This document shows, in pieces, positions 21,660 to 32,227 of a stretch of DNA of 64,000 nt; positions within the stretch are counted from its first letter, which is position 1; every line of letters begins with the position of its first letter. The notes beneath the pieces were generated by a model, which made no database searches, had not been told where the DNA came from, and worked only from the letters and a program-made list of their open reading frames with translations. The DNA lies in the NCBI GenBank assembly GCA_002189035.1, contig NEEC01000024.1, positions 186,001-250,000 of the forward strand, written 5' to 3'. This stretch comes from Utricularia gibba. Lineage: Eukaryota; Streptophyta; Magnoliopsida; Lamiales; Lentibulariaceae. Both the position numbers and the translations under genes were made by a program.

Positions 21660-23673
21660 CAGTGAAAACTACGCAGGAATATGATTGCCTTGATTATTCC
21701 TAGTGTGGTATCTGCATAAATTTTCGAAAGGAACCTAGTACATTTGTCGGTGTATGTGTTCTAGAGATAATTAGTTCATTGACAAATCTTATCTTTTGAT
21801 ATTTATTTTAAATTGTGATCAAACTTATATCACTCATAAAATCCTCTACTTGATCTATATACTATAGAAATTATGATAAGATCATAATGTGAGATTCTTC
21901 AAGCATTTATGTTCAAGTTAAAAACTCCCTGCCTAGAGTATTTGTGAAATGCAGATATCATAAATACGCATAGACTAGCACACATTGAGTTCTCTAAATT
22001 TTTTAGGCATTGGTTCACACAATTGACGTAATGAGATTACTAGAACCTATGTGTAGGTGTCGATTAGAGAATCGATTCACTGGATGACTCGACTTTGAGA
22101 TGCTACTATGGAAAGCTAACCAAGTGTCAGTAGTAAGATCTCGAATATGATAGCCGTGCAAGTAAACTTAGACTTGAGGTCAACAAAGTTATCTTGATCT
22201 TCAGCTCACATTTTCGCTCATTACTAATGGGAGCCTAACCATAGCTTGCCTAGTATGGATGAGTACGGATGTGACTCCTTAAGGTTGGAGATAGTTGATT
22301 GATCAATAAAGGATTTATCACTCATGTTAGCAATGAGATCATATCTCAAGTAATTGCATCAAATCCTAACAGTAAGTCCTGGGCCCAGGGAAATGACACT
22401 CGAATTGTTTGAGTAGGTTATTGAGTGTTAGTGTTTGAATACAATTCTAAGTTCGATACATCAGAAAGACACACACCCATGTTCTGGTATCGAATGAGAT
22501 ATAAGCATGATGAAAGCTGTTCATTGCATGGTGGCTGGTCATGGAAAGGCTCAATCAGTTCACTTGATGATTCTTATATTTTGAGGATCATGATATGTTG
22601 CTAGACATCACTCATGATCGATAATGATGGATTTGATTAATTAAGAGTTAATTAATAAATCCAATATTACGGACTTGATGGAGGAAGCCTATAGGGTCAC
22701 ACACAATAGTGGAGTCACTCATCAATATAAAATAGAATAACACAATTATAAAGATGTAATTGGTAAAGTGGACAAATTAAATTGAGAGTTATTTTGAGAT
22801 TAATATTAATTAAACTCAAAACAAAAGATATTATATAAATAAGATTTGGAACATATACATATTTCCACAAGATAAGATCTTTACGGAAATTTGACTAGAT
22901 ATGTTACCAAATATCTATTAGAAAGCTTCAGATCTGTAATGACCTACTCAGATCTTCGTTGTCCCTGAGATTTATCTACAAGGGGACAATTTTCTATACT
23001 AGCGCGCACTTGAGGTAATCGACTAGCATTCTATGGCCTTGAGAAGGTTAGAGTGCTTCACGTGTCGATACCATAAAGGCCCTCTACTATTAGCGGTTGG
23101 TGAACAATGGAGTGTACAAAAAGGTATTTTCAATATCTCATTATCTGATTTATATCGTATTTCAAGATTTATGTTTGGGGTTTCTTGAAGAATTTTTAAT
23201 TCCACTACATTGAGGACATATGATGTCTACAAGAAACCTAATAATTCTTACGATGGGATCAACATAAATTTTCTAGAGGAAGCTGCTGCATTTGTTCTCA
23301 GACCAGGGATAATCAATCTTTTTCCGAAATTTTATGGAACTAGGAAAGAGGATGCACATCAACACTCAGACTTGGACGGATGCATTTCAATACCTTAGAA
23401 TTAGGAAGCACAGGGAACTGGACCAATATGAAAACGGCCTTTTAAAACAAGTATTTTCCATTCATAAAGGCTGAAGTATTGAGGAGAAGAATTGCAAATA
23501 TTCATCAATTTAGGGGAGACTCACACAATGAATAATGGGACAAATTCGGAAAATTTCTTCCAAGTTGTCTGCATCACATATATGAAAAGCATACCTTGGT
23601 TAAATTATTTCTGGAAAGACTATTGCCACCAAAGCGAACTCAGTTAGATGCTGCTATGAGAGGAATCATGAGG
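21660..23673 (+). pseudogene. Athila-like Gag remnant, split by a copia LTR
   Basis: The first part is at about 21660-21744 (the QEYDCLDYS-type start, compare 44017-44043). The second is at 23244-23673, with RPGIINLFPKFYG, EDAHQH, a later WDKFGKFLPSC block, VKLFLERLLPPKRTQLDAAMRGI. These are features of plant Athila Gag proteins. Frames are broken by several stops and shifts. The copia LTR (21745-23243) splits it and the family-G gypsy element (23679 onward) ends it. Confidence 0.75.
21745..23243 (+). repeat. Copia family 2 LTR, plus orientation
   Basis: It runs from tgtcggtgtatgtgttctagag to gtctacaagaaacctaata. It is the reverse complement of the solo LTR at 38990-40432 and of the LTR at 53910-55355 (shared cattactaatgggagcctaacc, tcgattagagaatcgattca and similar). 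No PBS or PPT is attached, so it is LTR-only. The 5-base flanks do not match (acatt / attct); instead an imperfect repeat of about 54 bp flanks it. Confidence 0.85.
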
Positions 23674-23678
23674 ACACA

Positions 23679-24283
23679 TGATGTGACCCTCTAATCTATT
23701 GAGATTAGCAACTCACGAACAAGCGATGATTCTGAAGCTTAGAAAGTAACCTACCCAAGTCTACCCTCAAGAGAATGAATCTCATGCAACCAGACTTCGA
23801 AACAAAGAAAATTAGGAGCCACACTTCAGAAAAAAGAAGGGTTTTGAAGTGATAATTCTAGAACGCCACAAGCTCAAAACTTGATAAGTTAAGAGTGTAC
23901 AAACACTCACAGAGGAGGAGAATCCTCACCACATACATGAAAAATGACTAAAAGTCCTGAAATAGAACATCTCTAGAGTATTTATACTCTAGAATTGGGC
24001 TCTAACATTATATAGCCCAAACTAAATGAAATAGAAAAGTCTAACAAGCCCAATGCTTTATGGTAAATCCACCTTCAACTAGTTGAGCTCTTTTCATGGG
24101 ATGTCTTCAAGCCCATGTTTGATTCCAATGGTATTGAGTAAAGCCTTAAGTGTATCTTCAACAATCTTTATCTTGCTCCTAGTTATTGGTCCTGGTGGAA
24201 TTATCTTTGTTTCTAATGTGTTCACTTGGACAAATTCCTCATCATTCTTCAAATACACTTCATTATCTTCCTGGGGCTCATCA
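23679..24283 (-). repeat. 3' LTR of family-G copy 1 (605 bp)
   Basis: Minus strand TGATGAGCCCCAGG to GGGTCACATCA. It carries the palindromic TATA box at 23972-23993. The first 220 or so bases (minus strand) encode the C-terminal tail of pol seen in copy 2 (DEPQEDNEVYLKNDEEF). It has acaca on both sides. Confidence 0.9.
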
Positions 24284-24401
24284 ACACACACTCTAACCCA
24301 AGCTTGGACGAAAATTTTAGTGATGGTGGAACATTCTTGTCATTCTTATTCTAGAAAGAACATCTACCCCGAAGTAAATTTTGTTAGAGGAAGGTTGATA
24401 T
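24284..24401. repeat. 118-bp duplicated flank, copy 1
   Basis: Nearly identical to 27063-27180 (differences such as ttgtcatt/tcgtcatt and accccg/acctcg). Each copy follows an LTR of the same element, and both copies end at the same base (gaaggttgatat). After this copy comes Gag sequence; after the other comes a copia LTR. Confidence 0.92.
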
Positions 24402-25649
24402 CCTTCAGTCCAATGTTAAGTGTTCTTCGAGTGACTAAGATTTCTTCAGAAACAGGCAATTCATCCTCATCACTCAATTCAGCTTCGGTCTCCACCAGAT
24501 CATCCTCATCTTCTTCCTCTTATCACCATTGCTCGTTTATTTGGACATTCAGAAGCAATATGTCCATGCCCCAAACATTTGAAACATTTTATGTTCCTTG
24601 TAGTGCCCTTTGGAGGTGGTATTCGCTCCCATGCTTGGAACTTGATGGGATGTCGAATTTCAGGTTTTCTGTGGATAACTTCCCCTTAATTCTCTCCAGT
24701 AACTCTTGTTGAAATCTCGAGCAAAACTCTTGTTAGAGAGTTGTTTCTCAACTTTTGTGGCCATATGAATCATGTCCTCCATCTCAATGTAGTGATGAAG
24801 CTCCACAATATTTGCAATCTCCTTATTCATCCCATGAAGAAACCTAGCCATAGTTGCTTCCCTATTTTCATGAACATGAGCTCTAATCATTAAGATCTCC
24901 ATTTCCTGCCAATATTCCTCCACTGGCCTTGAGCCCTGCTTGAGATTTTGCAAACGTTGATAAACATCTCTTTGGTAATGGTTTAGAACAAACCGCCTCC
25001 TCATAACTCTTTTCATCTCGGCCCAAGTATGAATTGGTTCTTCAGAGTCAATCCTTCCTTTAGCTACCAATTGATCCCACCAAATTACAGCATAGTCACT
25101 AAATTCCGAGGCCAATCTGATTTTCTTTTCTTCAGAAAAATTGTTGCAATCAAAGACATGTTCTACTCTTGTTTCCCACTGGAGATATGCATCTGGATCA
25201 TTCTTTCCTTGAAATTGAGGTATCTTCATCTTGATGTTGTTAACATCCTTTCCAATTCTTCCTCCATCTCTCCTACCTCCCTGATCTCGAAATCTTCTTG
25301 TATCCCCATGCACAAAATCATTTTCACTATGTTCAATGTAGTCATCTTCTTCATCAGTATTCAGGATTCGATCTCTTCTTCCAACAGTCCTTGCACTTCG
25401 TTGATCACTTACGTCATGTTCAGTGTTGATGCGTTGATGCATTTGACTGCCTCGACCCCTTCCAGCAGCATAATTATCTTGTCTTCGTGCTCTTGCAACA
25501 TTTTGCAAAGAATTTTCGTGTTCATCAAGCCTGACATTTATGTTTTCCAGAATGCGATGCAATCTTGTGAATTCCTGTTGCATAGCTTTCAAAGTGAACT
25601 TCTCATCCGGTGAGTCATCCTTGTCATGCTCACTTCTTGAATTTGACAT
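24402..25649 (-). pseudogene. Family-G Gag remnant
   Basis: The Gag starts at 25649 (MSNSRSEHDKDDSP). It has a helical N-terminus (TRLHRILENI), an R/G-rich stretch (AAGRGRGS), and the capsid-like core (DPDAYLQWETRVEHVFDC, YAVIWWDQL, VEEYWQEMEIL). A CCHC knuckle (CFKCLGHGHIASEC) lies about 24533-24590 and an acidic tail follows. The frame is lost near 24660-24720, where a block present in copy 2 (ending FNKKTSGSKFGG) is missing. It ends at 24402, so no protease or RT follows. Leader 25650-26473 lies upstream, with a T-rich run at 26388-26411. Confidence 0.88.
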
Positions 25650-26473
25650 CCTAAATTGAAGACAAAAGAAATGAGCAGCAAAAGAAAGAAAAGAGTATAA
25701 AGTGAAAGAACAAAGAAACACACACATGGTTTACCATTCAATCCTCAAACTTCAAGTCCTTGATGCACTCCATAACATCATCATGCTTTATCTCATGGCA
25801 CCTTAAGAACTAATCACTTCCGGATTGGTATTGACTATGATATTATGATGGAGTTAGGTGAGGGTGGCAGTGGTAATAATCTCATGATGGACACAAAGGG
25901 AAGTGTTTTTAAATGAAATTGGTTGCTTGTTGGAGTAGATAAATAGGAGGGATGGATAACAAGGTAACAACAAATGAAATCAGAGAATAGAGTACTACAC
26001 ACGAAATGTGCTGCTTGCTAAATTGTAGAAATACAGGAATGGACAATCAACAAAGAGAATAGTCAAATGGAAAGGTGGGGACACATAAATGACAGGGGAT
26101 GGGCATTGAAGATAATTAAAACAACAATAAAGTTGTTGCTTGGTGGAATGGGAAAAGTAGAGAGGTGGGTCACAAAAAAAAACATACACAATAATGGATG
26201 ATAGTGATGGGTGATGGATGTTCACCTTCACACTCCTTATACTCTTACACACTTGAGAATGATATTCAATGTGCTCTTGCTATTCAATTGACACTCAATT
26301 TCGATCTCCTTTTCAATCAACTTTCTGTGAACCCTTTTTTTTTTCTTTTTGCTAAAGCCAAAAGTACTAAGAAGGACTTGCCTTGAACGTTTCTTTTTTT
26401 TTTTTTTTTTGAATAGGCAAGAATGGAAGAACTCAAACCAGAACAGGATAATAATAAGGAGAAGGAACCCAAA

Positions 26474-26485
26474 GCTCTGATACCA
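26474..26485 (-). other. Primer-binding site, initiator tRNA-Met (family-G copy 1)
   Basis: Minus strand TGGTATCAGAGC, two bases from the LTR end. Confidence 0.9.
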
Positions 26486-26487
26486 AA

Positions 26488-27062
26488 TGATGTGACCCTC
26501 TAATCTATTGAGATTAGCAACCCATTAACAAGCGATGATTCTGAAGCTTAGAAAGTAACCTACCCAAGTCTACCCTCAAGAGAATGAATCTCATGCAACC
26601 AGACTTCGAAACAAAGAAAATTAGGAAGTGATAATCCTAGAACGCCAAGAGCTCAAAACTTGATAAGTTAAGAGTGTACAAACACTCACAGAGGAGGAGA
26701 ATCCTCACCACATACATGAAAAATGACTAAAAGTCCTGAAATAGAACATCTCTAGAGTATTTATACTCTAGAATTGGGCTCTAACATTATATAGCCCAAA
26801 CTAAATGAAATAGAAAAGTCTAACAAGCCCAATGCTTTATGGTAAATCCACCTTCAACAAGTTGAGCTCTTTTCATGGGATGTCTTCAAGCCCATGTTTG
26901 ATTCCAATGGTATTGAGTAGAGCCTTAAGTGTATCTTCAACCATCTTTGTCTTGCTCCTAGTCATTGGTCCTGGTGGAATCATCTTTGTTTCTAATGTGT
27001 TCACTTGGACAAATTCCTCATCATTCTTCAAATACACTTCATTATCTTCCTGCGGCTCATCA
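26488..27062 (-). repeat. 5' LTR of family-G copy 1 (575 bp)
   Basis: Same borders as the left LTR; it lacks 30 bases around the aggagccacac segment. Palindromic TATA box at 26751-26772. Confidence 0.9.
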
Positions 27063-27180
27063 ACACACACTCTAACCCAAGCTTGGACGAAAATTTTAGT
27101 GATGGTGGAACATTCTCGTCATTCTTATTCTAGAAAGAACATCTACCTCGAAGTAAATTTTGTTAGAGGAAGGTTGATAT
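27063..27180. repeat. 118-bp duplicated flank, copy 2
   Basis: It starts with the target duplication acaca and ends at gttgatat, where copia copy 2 begins. See 24284-24401. Confidence 0.92.
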
Positions 27181-27500
27181 TGTTGATGCAAGAAAAAGAG
27201 AGTCTTGGGAAGTAACAAAAAGGTAATGCTTCTGAGATCACCTTGGATGAAAAACGACTCATGAACAATAATGACCGAAACCCTATTGACACGCATTCTT
27301 AATAGGGTTTATATATACCCAATACCTAGGTTACCCAACAGTGGGCCACAATTATTGAAAACACACAAAAAGCCCAACAACTCGAATCCAACACTTCCAT
27401 GCTCGAACTCAACACCTTTTTAATCTGAAATATAACATTATGACACAAGATTAGTGCTTCCAATCACCTTCAAACTTTGGATTGAGGCTGATCTCCAACA
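27181..27500 (-). repeat. 3' LTR of copia copy 2 (320 bp)
   Basis: TGTTGG...CAACA on the minus strand. It has a single noted difference from the 3' LTR of copy 1 at 4682-5001. Confidence 0.94.
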
Positions 27501-27511
27501 CTCCCCCCCCA
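27501..27511 (-). other. Polypurine tract of copia copy 2
   Basis: Minus strand CTGGGGGGGGAG, adjoining the 3' LTR. One G longer than in copy 1. Confidence 0.85.
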
Positions 27512-27676
27512 GACAGAGATCTCCCAACTTGAGAAAGTCTTCTATAGTCATGAGATTCATGTTCTTCCTTGCTAGCTCAAACTGAACTCTGTTCAAACCT
27601 TTGGTGAGCCCATCAGCAAGCTGATTCTCACTCTCAACATACTGCACTTTAATCTTCTTCTCCTTGATGTAATTCC

Positions 27677-30331
27677 TTATAACAGGATTCTTATGTGCTT
27701 GGCTTTGCTGAAGTTCGTTGGATCTTTGGCAATGGAGATTGCAGCTCGATTATCCATAAGCAGATGTGTAGCTTCCTTTTGTATGAATCCAAGTTCGTTT
27801 AGCATCTGCCTCAACCAAACACAATAGTTCGAAGCATGTGCTGCTGAGATGTATTCTGCTTCAGCTGTTGATTGTGCTACCACTTTTTGTTTCTTCGAAA
27901 ACCAGACTATAGGGGTCTTATTTAAGAAGAAGAGTGCACCAGATGTGCTCTTGCTATCTTCAGCCATACCATAATCACTATCTGAGTAGGCTCTAAGTTT
28001 CAAGACTGGTTTTTCACCTTCATAGGGATAGAACAATCCGAAATCAGTAGTAGATTTTATGTACCTGAAAGCTCTTTTCACAGCTGCCATGTGAGTTGTT
28101 GTTGGTTTGTTTAGGAAGCGAGATAAGACATTTACACAAAAACACAAGTCAGGCCTTGTATGCTGGAGATAAATGAGGCTTCCAATCATACTTCTATAAG
28201 TAGTGGCATCCACATTCTTTCCCTGATTGTTCTCTCCAATCACTTGTTTGTAATCCAAAGGCGTTTTTGAAGGATTGACATCTTTGAACCCAAACCTTTC
28301 AAGAAGTTCATTACAGTACTTTTTCTGAGATATGAATGTTCCAACACCTTCAAGTTGATGAATTTCCATGCCTAGATAATAGGACATCATTCCAAGGTCA
28401 GTTATCTTGAATTCATTTTTGAGTAGAGCTTTGAATTCCTCAATCTTCCTTTCATTATCTGAGGTAATCATAAGATCATCCACATATAAGTTAATAAATA
28501 AACGATCATCTTCTTTTCCTTTAACATATAATGAGTAATCACTATATGTTTTTCTGAAACCAATACCCTGGAGAAAGTTATCCATGCGTTCATTCCATGC
28601 TCTAGGAGCTTGCTTCAACCCATAGAGAGATTTCTTTAGCTTCAATACCTTGTCTTCATGACCTGACACTTCGAAGCCCTTTGGTTGTTCAACAAAAACA
28701 ACCTCCTCCAACACACCATTCAAGAACGCAGTCTTGACATCCATGTGATGCACTTTCCATCCATGAGCAGCTGAAATGGCAAGAAGTACTTTAATCGTGT
28801 CAAATCTTGCTACTGGTGCAAAAATCTCATGAAAATTTATTCCTTTGATCTGACTATATCCCTTGGCTACTAATCTAGCCTTATATTTGTTGATAGAGCC
28901 ATCTGCATTCATCTTGGTTTTGAATAACCACTTGAGGCCAATAGGTTTGAAACCCCTATCCTTGGGTTTCTCAACTAATTCCCATGTTTCATTTTCAAGT
29001 ATAGAATTCATTTCTTCCTTCATGGCCTCTCTCCATTTAGGATTTTGTACAGCCACTTCAAATGATGTTGGATCTCCTGTCAATAATCCAGCCAAAATAT
29101 CAGCCACAGCATCTTGGACATCATCATTCAACTTGGAGAAACTTATTGTAGGAGCCTTGTTTCTTTTGCTTCTTCTAATGTCAGTAACATGACTATCTTC
29201 ATTATCTATTGAATCTCTGATGTTTTTGCGTTTCCTCCTTTGCCAATCACGATCAGATGGGTAATAATCTTCATCATCAGTATCAGGTTCCTCTCCATTA
29301 GATTCATCTGTTGATGAGTCTTCTACATTCGTGCCTTGCTCCTCTTCTGGGATTTCGAAATTCCCATCTGAAGGTTGATCATTGGCCTGATGAGATCGTC
29401 CATACAGGGGTTCAGAGTTTGATTCTGAATTCTTATTGGGCGAGCCATCTTGATTTGTGACCTTCTCCTCCTCTTGAGCTGGAAAATTCTCATATGAATG
29501 CTGATCATTTACTTGATTTGAATCTTCATGAACGAGTTCTGAAGTTTCTTGGTTTGTTGAATTGATGGAAGAGAAGTTTTGAGGCATGTGTGTCCAGAGG
29601 TCTCCTTTCACATGGGTGCTATGCCTTTCAAGACTTTTATGAGCTTCTGCATCATTCAGAGCAATGCAATCATCAATTAAAGTATACCTTGCACCTTCAT
29701 CAAAAGTGACATCATGGCTGAGGATAAATTTCTTTTGTTGAGGTAGATAAACTTTATATCCCTTGGTAGTGTTGCTATAACCAACAAATACAGCAGATAC
29801 AGATTTCTTTTCAAGTTTTCCTCGTTTTTGGTCTGGTATATGAGTAAAACACAGACTACCAAAGATTTTGAGATGATCAACCTTTTTAATATAACCATGC
29901 CATTTTTCATGGGCGGTTTTTCCACTAATCGCCCTTGAGGGAAGCAAGTTCAACAGATATACAGATGTAGATACCGCTTCAGCCCAGAAACTTACAGGAA
30001 GACCTTTCTCAAACAATAGGCATCTTGACATATCAAGAATTGTTCTGTTTCTCCTTTCACATATACCATTCTGTTGTGCAGAATATGGTACGGTGAATTG
30101 ATGCATGATTCCCTCATTTTCACAGAACATTCTCATGCTATTATTGTAGAATTCGCCTCCATTGTCTGATCTAATCATCTTCAAAGAGCATCCACTCTGA
30201 TTCTCAACCATCACTTTGAATTTTCGAAAGATATGAGGAACTTCTGACTTGCTTTTAAGAAAGTAAACCCAACAATAACGTGAATAATCATCAATGAATG
30301 TAACAAAGTATCTACTCCCCCTAATGAACAT
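27677..30331 (-). CDS. copia integrase core, RT and RNase H (copy 2)
   Basis: 884 codons, identical to the 1852-4506 product except a Val for Ile in the HQLEGVGTF segment. DDE integrase residues, YVDD RT motif and RNase H motifs are at the same places. The frame ends early at the same frameshift; the last RNase H codons (YIKEKKIKVQYVESENQLAD) lie in another frame at about 27500-27676. Confidence 0.92.
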   Translation of the reverse strand: MFIRGSRYFVTFIDDYSRYCWVYFLKSKSEVPHIFRKFKVMVENQSGCSLKMIRSDNGGEFYNNSMRMFCENEGIMHQFTVPYSAQQNGICERRNRTILDMSRCLLFEKGLPVSFWAEAVSTSVYLLNLLPSRAISGKTAHEKWHGYIKKVDHLKIFGSLCFTHIPDQKRGKLEKKSVSAVFVGYSNTTKGYKVYLPQQKKFILSHDVTFDEGARYTLIDDCIALNDAEAHKSLERHSTHVKGDLWTHMPQNFSSINSTNQETSELVHEDSNQVNDQHSYENFPAQEEEKVTNQDGSPNKNSESNSEPLYGRSHQANDQPSDGNFEIPEEEQGTNVEDSSTDESNGEEPDTDDEDYYPSDRDWQRRKRKNIRDSIDNEDSHVTDIRRSKRNKAPTISFSKLNDDVQDAVADILAGLLTGDPTSFEVAVQNPKWREAMKEEMNSILENETWELVEKPKDRGFKPIGLKWLFKTKMNADGSINKYKARLVAKGYSQIKGINFHEIFAPVARFDTIKVLLAISAAHGWKVHHMDVKTAFLNGVLEEVVFVEQPKGFEVSGHEDKVLKLKKSLYGLKQAPRAWNERMDNFLQGIGFRKTYSDYSLYVKGKEDDRLFINLYVDDLMITSDNERKIEEFKALLKNEFKITDLGMMSYYLGMEIHQLEGVGTFISQKKYCNELLERFGFKDVNPSKTPLDYKQVIGENNQGKNVDATTYRSMIGSLIYLQHTRPDLCFCVNVLSRFLNKPTTTHMAAVKRAFRYIKSTTDFGLFYPYEGEKPVLKLRAYSDSDYGMAEDSKSTSGALFFLNKTPIVWFSKKQKVVAQSTAEAEYISAAHASNYCVWLRQMLNELGFIQKEATHLLMDNRAAISIAKDPTNFSKAKHIRILL

Positions 30332-32115
30332 TCCTTAAATGGTCCACAAACATCTGTATGCACAAGCTCTAATTTCTCCTTTGCTACTGAATCACTGGAA
30401 TAAAAGGGCTTTCTACATTGTTTACCTTGATGACACACTTCACATATGGCATTAGCAAACTTGATGTCTTTCAATTCCAGTACTTCCTTATTCTTCTGCA
30501 ATATTTTCAGATTGCTGAAGCTATAGTGCCCAAAACGTTTGTGCCAAAGGCTGCTTTGATCTTGAAGTGAGAAAATACAACTTTTATGATCACTGACCAT
30601 GATTTGGTAGAGGTTGTAGGTGGTCAACACAGCATGGAATTCAATCTTCGTTTTTGGATCAGCAACCTTAACTGTAGTGGTTATACCACCAGCATCTTTC
30701 ATCAGCTCAATGTCAAAACCTTGCCTGCTCAATTGGCCAAAGCTCAACAGGTTCTGTTTGAGGTTTGGTGAATAATAAACATCATCAACTTGAACAATTC
30801 CTTCTTTTAGCAAGAGTAAAATGCTTCCTTTGCCCACAATGCCAATATTTTCACCAGTGCACGTGCTTACCTCCTTCCCAATCCTTTCAAGCTTGAGAAA
30901 TGACCTTGTATCACAACATACATGATAGGAGGCGCCAGAGTCCAAGTACCAGCCTTTAGTATCTGAGGCTTCTGTCATTAGAGCACACTCATACTCAAAA
31001 GGATCTTCAAAAGATATTTCTGGCTCATCTTCAAAGTAGGTAAAGGATGCATGTGATTTCTCTTCCCTGGAAGTAGCCTTCTTGTTATGCTCAACTTTTA
31101 TTGGATTTGACATTCCACATACCTTGTCAAGATGGCCTCTTTGATTGCATTTCGTGCACAAAGCATCAGGCTTCCACCAACAAAACTCACTCCTGTGATT
31201 CTGTTTATTACAATGCTTGCAAGCATTTGTGCTTAAAGTCCAACAATCTTCACTCTTATGGTTGGATTTTTCACAATGCCTGCACTTCTGATTGCCCATC
31301 GTTGATGTGGGGATTGACGTTCGTGATTGTTTGATGGCTGTTGATTTGACATCCTTGACATTGTTAATTGCACCTGAGTTTATATTCATATTCTGCATTT
31401 TGGTGAGGAGAGCAGCTTCACCATAAGTTTTCTCAACTTCATAACCATCTCTTAGCTCCAATCTCTTTTCTGTAGATTGCAACTCAATCATGAACTCTAT
31501 AAATGTTGGCTCTGGTGTAATAGGATATTCAGGATATAACTCATGGAGCTTTCCTTCAATAATGTCAAGGATTTTTCTTTCTGTCTCAAGTGCACATAAC
31601 TTTGGCTCGAATCTTGCAGGTAGGCTCATGATTGCCTTGCTAATCACCTTTTGATCCTCAAGTTTTTCCCCCAATCCTCGAATCTCCTTCACAAGCTTCA
31701 CAGTACGTTCATAATAGACTTGTATGGTTTCATTGTCTAACATTTTGTTCCTCTCAAAGTCCTCCAGCTTGTTTTTGCATAATATTTCTCTCAGTTTGAC
31801 ATCACCTTCATAATGGGATTTGAGAGTATCCCATATTTCTTTTGCTGATTGACACTCTGCAATATCATCAAATAGATGTTCAGAGATGGCTTGATACAAG
31901 GCATCCATTGCTTCATCTTTTCTCTGTTGAAGATATTCAGCTTCCTCTTGCTGTTCTGATGTGGATTTGCGTGTTATTGTAATCGTCGGAATCTCCCTTT
32001 CAACAACGTCCCAAATCTTTCTGACCCGCAAGTAGCTGCGCATCTTTTTGACCCAGCTTCCATACTTTGAACCATCAAATATTGGAAGTCCTCTACCAAA
32101 TGCCATCATAGCCAC
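30211..32115 (-). CDS. copia Gag, protease and N-terminal integrase (copy 2)
   Basis: 634 codons with the same predicted product as 68-1972: three CCHC knuckles, DSGAS protease motif, integrase HHCC and first Asp. Meaningful up to about 30320; the remainder is out of frame. One base differs from copy 1 in the second knuckle region (silent for the protein as far as I can read). Confidence 0.9.
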   Translation of the reverse strand: MAMMAFGRGLPIFDGSKYGSWVKKMRSYLRVRKIWDVVEREIPTITITRKSTSEQQEEAEYLQQRKDEAMDALYQAISEHLFDDIAECQSAKEIWDTLKSHYEGDVKLREILCKNKLEDFERNKMLDNETIQVYYERTVKLVKEIRGLGEKLEDQKVISKAIMSLPARFEPKLCALETERKILDIIEGKLHELYPEYPITPEPTFIEFMIELQSTEKRLELRDGYEVEKTYGEAALLTKMQNMNINSGAINNVKDVKSTAIKQSRTSIPTSTMGNQKCRHCEKSNHKSEDCWTLSTNACKHCNKQNHRSEFCWWKPDALCTKCNQRGHLDKVCGMSNPIKVEHNKKATSREEKSHASFTYFEDEPEISFEDPFEYECALMTEASDTKGWYLDSGASYHVCCDTRSFLKLERIGKEVSTCTGENIGIVGKGSILLLLKEGIVQVDDVYYSPNLKQNLLSFGQLSRQGFDIELMKDAGGITTTVKVADPKTKIEFHAVLTTYNLYQIMVSDHKSCIFSLQDQSSLWHKRFGHYSFSNLKILQKNKEVLELKDIKFANAICEVCHQGKQCRKPFYSSDSVAKEKLELVHTDVCGPFKECSLGGVDTLLHSLMIIHVIVGFTFLKASQKFLISFENSK

Positions 32116-32215
32116 CGCTTGACAAGCTTTGGGTTGATACTTGGTAATCCACTAAGTAAAAAACGCTGAACGTTAAATAAAATACTGAAACGAACACAGG
32201 TTTGAGAACCTTACT

Positions 32216-32227
32216 GCTCTGATACCA
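32216..32227 (-). other. Primer-binding site, initiator tRNA-Met (copia copy 2)
   Basis: Minus strand TGGTATCAGAGC immediately next to the 5' LTR end (CAACA). Confidence 0.93.

Larger units (their letters stand above)
23679..27062 (-). mobile_element. Family-G gypsy element, copy 1 (pol-less, rearranged)
   Basis: A minus-strand element with LTRs at 23679-24283 and 26488-27062. The 5-bp duplication acaca lies outside both ends (23674-23678 and 27063-27067). Inside, only the Gag region and leader remain. Where the polypurine tract and pol should adjoin the 3' LTR there is instead a 118-bp copy of the element's own right flank (24284-24401). The LTRs are very similar apart from a 30-bp gap in the right one, so the insertion is recent. 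It sits in the Athila-like Gag region. Confidence 0.88.

Noticed and set aside
23674-24288. Left LTR of family-G copy 1 as a plain solo LTR with acaca duplication
   Set aside because: The duplication does fit, but the linked Gag, PBS and right LTR with acaca outside show that it is part of a rearranged longer element.
24083-24712. 209-codon plus-strand frame with Ser-rich product
   Set aside because: It is the antisense of the family-G Gag tail and LTR; similar frames occur opposite the other copies (e.g. 26832-27215, 33850-34134).
25029-25613. 194-codon plus-strand frame
   Set aside because: Antisense shadow of Gag (24402-25649); the Gag reading is supported by CCHC and capsid motifs.
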